Source: Roseicyclus persicicus
GTDB lineage: Bacteria > Pseudomonadota > Alphaproteobacteria > Rhodobacterales > Rhodobacteraceae
DNA: 64,000 bases
Direction of reading: 5' to 3'
Assembly: GCF_012395815.1 (NCBI RefSeq)
Contig: NZ_JAAZQQ010000007.1
Coordinates: 124,001-188,000, forward strand
Numbering within the stretch: position 1 is the first letter of the stretch; every line of letters starts with the position of its first letter. Under the pieces are notes generated by a model, which was given only the letters and a program-made list of their open reading frames with translations, was not told the DNA's origin and searched no databases. The position numbers and the translations under genes are program-made. Shown piece after piece: positions 59,912 through 64,000 of the stretch.

Positions 59912-60601
59912 TCAAGGCAAGAGCGGCAGGATCGCCCACAGGCCCGCGGCGCAGGCCAGACCCCAGCCCAGCGACAGGCCCGCGCCCTCGACGAGACGCC
60001 GCCGGCCGGCCACGTCTCGGTCGGCCCAGCGCAGCGCGACCTGCGCGGCCTTGGCCAGCGCCACGCCCAGCGCCAGCACCGGCAGGCCCAGCGCCACCAC
60101 CCCCACCATGGTCGCCCGCTCGGCCCAGCCCATCCGCACGCCGCGCGCCCCGGTCGCGGGGTCGTCGGGCAGCCGCGCGGCGACCGCGTACTGCCCGCCG
60201 CGCGCGGCGAACAGCACAGCGGCCGCGATCAGGATCGCCGCGGGCGCCCATGGCAGGGCGGCCAGCGGGCTGTCGGCCCAGAGGCCCGGGGCCAGCGCCG
60301 CCACCAGCACGATCGAGGCCAGGTGCAGGAGCTGGTCGAGGACGTAGGACGCAAGCCCCGGCCGCATCACGAAGGTCTTGAGCAGGTCGATCGCCAGGTG
60401 CAGCCCGGCCAGCACGAGGAACCACGGCGACAGGGTCAGCAGCACCAGCGGCATCGCCGCCAGCACGGTGCCGATGTGCAGGCCAAGGGCCGCGGCGCGG
60501 CGCTTGTTCGCCACCATCCAGCCGGTCTGCAGCAGGTAGTCGGCCAGCACATGCGCCAGAAACAGCGCGGCGAATGTCGATGCTGCCATGGTTCCCGTCA
60601 T
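59912..60601 (-). CDS. DUF3307 membrane protein
   Basis: A 229-residue protein with six or seven predicted spans. The opening FAALFLAHVLADYLLQTGWMVANKR, with LADYLLQT, matches DUF3307, a family often placed next to phage-derived or regulatory genes but also found alone. No catalytic residues are known. Two ATGs are possible (60601, 60589). It lies between the SufT-like and A-type carrier genes. Role unknown. Confidence 0.8.
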   Translation of the reverse strand: MTGTMAASTFAALFLAHVLADYLLQTGWMVANKRRAAALGLHIGTVLAAMPLVLLTLSPWFLVLAGLHLAIDLLKTFVMRPGLASYVLDQLLHLASIVLVAALAPGLWADSPLAALPWAPAAILIAAAVLFAARGGQYAVAARLPDDPATGARGVRMGWAERATMVGVVALGLPVLALGVALAKAAQVALRWADRDVAGRRRLVEGAGLSLGWGLACAAGLWAILPLLP

Positions 60602-60691
60602 CCCCGGCGCCGGTTCGGTCCGCCGGGTCTCAACCCCGTCCTTGCGGGGATCATGTCAGGGGTCCGGCCCCGTGCCAAGGGGCCGCTGGGC

Positions 60692-61054
60692 CTACATGAA
60701 GCCCAGTTCCAGCCGCGCTTCGTCGGACATCATGTCCATGCCCCAGGGCGGGTCCCAGGTGATGTCGACGTCGACGTGCTTGACGCCCTCGAGCGGCTCG
60801 ACCGCGTCGGCGACCCAGCCGGGCATCTCGCCCGCGACGGGGCAGCCGGGGGCGGTCAGGGTCATGGTGATCTTCACCGCGTTCTCGGGGTCGATGTCGA
60901 TGGTGTAGACCAGCCCGAGGTCGAAGATGTTCACCGGGATTTCCGGGTCGTAGACGGTGCGGCAGGCCTCGACCACGCTCTCGTAGAGCGGGTGGTCGGT
61001 GCTCGACGGCTTGATGAGGGGCGTTCCCTCCAGCTGGGGCTGCGGCTCGGACAT
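60692..61054 (-). CDS. SufT/MIP18-like (DUF59) iron-sulfur assembly protein
   Basis: A 120-residue DUF59 protein. Conserved positions are DPEIPVNIFDLGLVYTIDID and TLTAPGCPVAGEMP with the functional Cys, ending WDPPWGMDMMS. Family members (SufT, PaaD, MIP18) help Fe-S cluster insertion. It lies upstream of the A-type carrier gene with the same orientation, which supports that role. ATG 61054 was chosen; the frame extends further but into non-conserved sequence. Confidence 0.9.
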   Translation of the reverse strand: MSEPQPQLEGTPLIKPSSTDHPLYESVVEACRTVYDPEIPVNIFDLGLVYTIDIDPENAVKITMTLTAPGCPVAGEMPGWVADAVEPLEGVKHVDVDITWDPPWGMDMMSDEARLELGFM

Positions 61055-61121
61055 CGGTGGGCTTTCGTCGCTATTCCTGAGCGAAGATATAAGGAAAGCG
61101 CGGGGCGGGGTAAAGGGCGGG

Positions 61122-61583
61122 TCAGCCCGGGGCCCCGCGACCCGCGACCGCGTCCAGCGCGTGGCGGAGCTGCGCCGGGTCGGGAAGGGCCAGCCGGGCG
61201 TCGAGCGCGTCATGGGTCGCGCGCCAGGCGGGCAGGGCGGCCTTGAGCGCCGCGCGGCCCGTGTCGGTCAGCGTCAGGCGGCGGGACCGGCGGTCGTCCC
61301 TGTCCGGGGCCGCCACCACCAGCCCCCGCCGCTGCAGCGGCTTCAGCGCGGCGGTCAGCGTCGTCCGGTCCATGCCGAGCAGCGGCGCGAGGTCCGCGAT
61401 CCGGGGTGCCTCGGGCCGGTTCAGCGCCATCAGCAGAGAGAACTGCCCGTTGGTCAGCCCCGCGGGCCGGAGCGCCGCGTCGAACAGGCGCGCCAGCTCC
61501 CGCGCCGCGCGCTGCGTGTGCAGGCACAGGCAGCGGTCGCGCACTTCCAGCGTCGTCGACAGGGGCAAGTCCGGGTCCAGCAT
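61122..61583 (-). CDS. MarR family transcriptional regulator
   Basis: A 153-residue winged-helix regulator. The MarR pattern is clear: LTNGQFSLLMAL, a recognition region IADLAPLLGMDRTTLTAALKPLQRRGLV, and the wing D-R-D-D-R-R-S-R-R-L-T-L-T-D-T-G. ATG 61583 begins MLDPDLPLS. Eight bases upstream of the start is a perfect 16-bp palindrome, the expected self-operator. The divergent DUF1428 gene is the probable target. Ligand unknown; Cys residues near the N-terminus (RCLCLH) might sense oxidation. Confidence 0.93.
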   Translation of the reverse strand: MLDPDLPLSTTLEVRDRCLCLHTQRAARELARLFDAALRPAGLTNGQFSLLMALNRPEAPRIADLAPLLGMDRTTLTAALKPLQRRGLVVAAPDRDDRRSRRLTLTDTGRAALKAALPAWRATHDALDARLALPDPAQLRHALDAVAGRGAPG

Positions 61584-61590
61584 CGGAAAA

Positions 61591-61619
61591 ATGTTGATAT
61601 CAACATAACGGGCTGTCAA
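61591..61619 (-). promoter_or_regulatory. MarR operator with marR promoter
   Basis: ATGTTGAT-ATCAACAT (61591-61606) is a perfect palindrome between the divergent marR and DUF1428 genes. On the minus strand a perfect -35 TTGACA (61619-61614) with a 17-bp spacer leads to CAACAT (61596-61591), so the palindrome covers the -10. Binding of a MarR dimer there would block transcription. Confidence 0.75.
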
Positions 61620-61655
61620 GCTGCCGTCACCGAATCCGCAGTGGGGGTGTCGCGA

Positions 61656-62015
61656 ATGTCTTATGTGCAGGGATTCCTTTTGGCCGTGCGCGCCGACCAG
61701 CGCGAGACCTACCGCCGCCACGCCGCGGCCGCCTGGCCGGTGTTCCAGCGCCTCGGCTGCCTGTCCGCCGAGGAAAACTGGGGCGTCGACGTGCAGCCGG
61801 GCGAGGTCACGTCCTTTCCCCAGGCGGTGAAGCTGGAGGAGGGCGAGGTGGTGGTGTTCTCGTGGATGGTCTGGCCCGACCGCGCCACCTGTGATGCGGC
61901 CTGGGCGCGGATGATGTCCGAGCCCGAGCTGATGGAGGGCATGGGCGAGATGCCCTTCGACGGCCGGCGCATGATGTGGGGCGGGTTCGAGCCGCTGTTC
62001 TCGGCCGGCGCCTGA
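61656..62015 (+). CDS. DUF1428 family protein
   Basis: A 119-residue protein homologous to E. coli YbaA (DUF1428, dimeric alpha-beta barrel-like). The pattern MSYVQGFLLAVRADQRETYRRHA at the start, EGEVVVFSWMVWPDRATCDAA in the centre and MPFDGRRMMWGGFEPL at the end matches along the whole length. The reaction is unknown. It diverges from marR and shares the palindrome, so it is probably its regulated gene. The next gene (RimB-RimK) converges with a 3-bp gap. Confidence 0.93.
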   Translation: MSYVQGFLLAVRADQRETYRRHAAAAWPVFQRLGCLSAEENWGVDVQPGEVTSFPQAVKLEEGEVVVFSWMVWPDRATCDAAWARMMSEPELMEGMGEMPFDGRRMMWGGFEPLFSAGA

Positions 62016-62018
62016 GCC

Positions 62019-63410
62019 TCAGGCCGCCGCCGCGCGGCGCTTGCGCACCGGGGCGGGGCGGACGCGGCGCTCGATCGCCTCGTAGAGCAGCGCGGGGATG
62101 TTCTTGCCCGTGGCCTGCTCGATCCCTTCCAGCCCGGGCGAGGAATTGACCTCCAGCACCTTGGGCCCGTCATGGCCGCGCAGCATGTCGACGCCGGCAA
62201 AGCCGAGGCCGAAGACGCGGGCGGCGCGCACCGCCGTCTCGCGTTCCTCGCGGGTGATGCGCACCGGCTGCGCGCGCCCGCCCCGGTGCAGGTTCGACCG
62301 GAACTCGCCGCCGCGCGCGGTGCGCTTCATCGCGGCCACCACGCGGCCGTCGACGACGAGGCAGCGGATGTCCTCGCCCGCGGCCTCGGCGACGAAGCTC
62401 TGCACGAGGAAATTCGCCCGCAGGCCGCGGAAGGCGTCGATCACCGACTGCGCGGCGGTGCGGGTCTCGGCCAGCACCACGCCCTTGCCTTGCGTCGATT
62501 CCAGCAGCTTGATCACCACCGGCCCCTCGCCGACCAGCGCGATCAGGTTGTCGGTGTCCTTGGGGCTGGCGGCAAAGGCGGTCTGCGGCATCCCGATGCG
62601 GGCCGCGGCCAGCATCTGGTGGGCGTGCAGCTTGTCGCGGCTGGCGGTGATGCCGGCGGCGCCGTTCACGCAATGGGTGCCCAACGTCTCGAACTGGCGC
62701 AGCACGGCGGCGCCGTAAGCGGTGATCGACGCGCCGATGCGCGGGATCACCGCGTCGTAGCGCGGCAGGCGCTGGCCGTCGCAATGCACCTCGGGCGCCA
62801 GCGCGTTCAGCGCCATGTAGCAGCGGGTGGTGTCGATCACCTCGACCGTGTGGCCGCGTTCCTCGCCCTCGGTGACGAGGCGGCGGGTGGAATAGTTGTC
62901 CTCGCGGCTGAGGACCGCGATGCGGAGCGCGCGCTGCGGCGCGGCCAGCTTGACCTCGGCGGTGTGGTAGACGTCGTAGCCCAGCCGCGGCTGGCAGAAG
63001 CTGTCGGCGGGGCTGATGCGCCAGCCGGGCTGGATCGCCTGCCGCCCGATCAGCATGCGGTAGGCCATGTTCGTCCGGTCGGTCAGCGTGACCTCGACGG
63101 GCACTTCGGTGTCGCCCATGCGCAGCGTGGTCTCGATCACGTAGCGCAGCTCCGACTCGCCGTTCGACGAGGTCACCTCGCGCCGGTCGCGGATCGGGGC
63201 CGAGCAGGCGATGGTCAGGTCGGTCCGCCCCGGCACCGGGTGCACGGCAAAGCGCAGCTTGGGCCGCGAGACGGGGCCGAAGGGTTCGATGTCGAAGGCA
63301 TGGAGCGCCGAGGTGCGGGCGCCGGTGTCCACCTTGGCCTTGAGCGCCGGCAGCCCCAGCGCCGGCAGCGCCACCCATTCCTCCCAGCCGAGGATCAGCC
63401 CGTCGGTCAT
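62019..63410 (-). CDS. rimK: RimB-RimK fusion: retropepsin-like protease plus ATP-grasp ligase
   Basis: A 463-residue fusion. Residues about 1-150 are an ATP-dependent zinc protease/RimB-like domain of retropepsin fold with the DTGA motif (KVDTGARTSAL) and YRMLIGR. Residues about 160-460 are RimK-type ATP-grasp: SRDKLHAHQMLA, VVIKLLESTQGKGV, FVAEAAGEDIRCLVVDGRVVAAM, FAGVDML and VNSSPGLEGIE. RimK adds glutamate to ribosomal protein S6, and RimB trims such tails in Pseudomonas; the fusion therefore pairs both activities. The C-terminus is a basic tail (RPAPVRKRR). Confidence 0.9.
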   Translation of the reverse strand: MTDGLILGWEEWVALPALGLPALKAKVDTGARTSALHAFDIEPFGPVSRPKLRFAVHPVPGRTDLTIACSAPIRDRREVTSSNGESELRYVIETTLRMGDTEVPVEVTLTDRTNMAYRMLIGRQAIQPGWRISPADSFCQPRLGYDVYHTAEVKLAAPQRALRIAVLSREDNYSTRRLVTEGEERGHTVEVIDTTRCYMALNALAPEVHCDGQRLPRYDAVIPRIGASITAYGAAVLRQFETLGTHCVNGAAGITASRDKLHAHQMLAAARIGMPQTAFAASPKDTDNLIALVGEGPVVIKLLESTQGKGVVLAETRTAAQSVIDAFRGLRANFLVQSFVAEAAGEDIRCLVVDGRVVAAMKRTARGGEFRSNLHRGGRAQPVRITREERETAVRAARVFGLGFAGVDMLRGHDGPKVLEVNSSPGLEGIEQATGKNIPALLYEAIERRVRPAPVRKRRAAAA

Positions 63411-63582
63411 CTGCCTGTCTCTCCCTGTCCCCGGATTCGCGCGGTGGCGGCCGCTCTAGCCCGCCGGGGCGGGGGAGGAACAGGCCCCCCGCGCGCGGGT
63501 GGCGCGACGTCGCCCTGATCGCACCGCTCTGCGACGGGCGCATGTCATGCTAGGCTTGGCCCGGACGATACAGGAGAGCCCC

Positions 63583-64000
63583 ATGCCGGACGACGACGCA
63601 CCGCACCCGCTGATCGGCACATGGCGGATGGAGGCCTGGACCGGCGTCTTCCCCGACACGGGCGAAGGCTTCGACGCGCTGGGGCCCGCGCCGCTCGGCT
63701 ACATCGCCTACCACGCGGACGGGCGGATGATGGCCACCGTCTTCGCCCGCGACCGGCTGGCCGCCCGCCCCGGCGGCTGGACCGACGCCGAGAAGGTGGC
63801 GCTGTTCGACACCATGCTCGCCTATGTCGCCCGCTGGCGGATCGAGGGCGACCGGGTGATCCACAGCGTCGAGGGGGCGTGGAACCCCAGCTGGCAGGTG
63901 GACCTGACCCGGCCCTTCACCCTGTCGGGCGACCGGCTGGAGATCGCGGGGGCGCCCTCGACCGATCCCGCGACCGGGCGCGACGTGGTCTACCGGATGG
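63583..64000 (+). CDS. Lipocalin-like domain protein, 3' end missing
   Basis: The first 139 codons of a gene that runs off the right edge. The opening HPLIGTWRMEAWTGVF and GYIAYHADGRMMATVFARDR are the pattern of lipocalin-like (lipocalin_5) proteins, and VEGAWNPSWQVDLTRPF fits the second half of that fold. AGGAGAG at 63572-63578 supports ATG 63583. No signal peptide. It diverges from the RimB-RimK gene with 172 bp between starts. Ligand unknown. Confidence 0.8.
   Translation, partial: MPDDDAPHPLIGTWRMEAWTGVFPDTGEGFDALGPAPLGYIAYHADGRMMATVFARDRLAARPGGWTDAEKVALFDTMLAYVARWRIEGDRVIHSVEGAWNPSWQVDLTRPFTLSGDRLEIAGAPSTDPATGRDVVYRM

Noticed and set aside
60665-60685. Terminator after the SufT-like gene
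   Set aside because: A 7-bp stem exists, but there is no U-run on the transcribed strand, so it was left out of the feature list.

Overview
The window is a 64-kb piece of a GC-rich chromosome (roughly 70 % G+C by eye). It most likely comes from a member of the Rhodobacterales (Rhodobacteraceae/Roseobacter lineage, Alphaproteobacteria). The main grounds are: a dusB(nifR3)-ntrB-ntrC-ntrY-ntrX cluster whose NtrC lacks the sigma-54 contact motif, as described for Rhodobacter capsulatus; a fused ispDF; a DUF6477/DUF6456 gene pair; an alphaproteobacterial SOS box (GTTC-N7-GTTC) in front of uvrA; a TAXI-type TRAP transporter; and an MttB-family methyltransferase. I see no rRNA, tRNA, CRISPR array, insertion sequence, prophage or plasmid gene. 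Most of the window is chromosomal housekeeping with a few accessory modules.

Layout. 0-10 kb: end of an unknown gene, a DUF924 protein, dihydrolipoamide dehydrogenase (lpd), a large secreted VWA protein ending in six 89-residue repeats, an MFS transporter, SOS-controlled uvrA, and a patatin-like phospholipase. 10-16 kb: a two-gene RND efflux operon behind two matching 18-bp palindromes. 16-21 kb: a YfgM-like TPR protein, BamB, a YdcF-like protein, guaA and an outer-membrane barrel. 21-26 kb: an MttB-family methyltransferase, the DUF6477/DUF6456 pair flanking a DnaA-box/CtrA-like site, a YefM-YoeB toxin-antitoxin pair, and lipA. 26-31 kb: two Sel1-type proteins, a diheme cytochrome c, cytochrome c', hpt. 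31-38 kb: a Coq10/RatA protein, a divergent FliG, a tiny secreted Cys protein, purB, a three-gene coupled set ending in a P-loop kinase-like protein, a TetR regulator, and an ammonium transporter. 38-48 kb: cinA-pgpA-ispDF in one coupled operon, then divergently dusB-ntrBC-ntrYX, the nitrogen-control locus. 48-57 kb: a cytochrome P450 broken by one in-frame TAA, a TAXI TRAP permease and its binding protein, and a DctB/DctD-type two-component system, all on the minus strand. 57-64 kb: a secreted PPC-repeat protein, tpiA, an Fe-S assembly group (SufT-like, DUF3307, A-type carrier, TfoX), a MarR/DUF1428 divergent pair around a perfect palindrome, a RimB-RimK fusion, and the start of a lipocalin-like gene.

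Many neighbours are translationally coupled through ATGA or GTGA overlaps: RND adaptor/permease, yefM/yoeB, ispDF/pgpA/cinA, dusB/ntrB, ntrY/ntrX, dctB/dctD and the 34.6-36 kb set. Most intergenic gaps are under 250 bp, so the regulatory sites stand out. The most notable are the SOS box, the paired RND operators, the YefM-type operator, the MarR palindrome and the DnaA/CtrA-like site. The clearest anomaly is the P450 nonsense codon. I found no clearly new multi-gene system. The best candidates for undescribed biology are the DUF6477/DUF6456 locus with its cell-cycle-type control site, the repeat-bearing VWA protein, and the orphan divergent FliG. Intrinsic-terminator, promoter and operator calls were made by eye.
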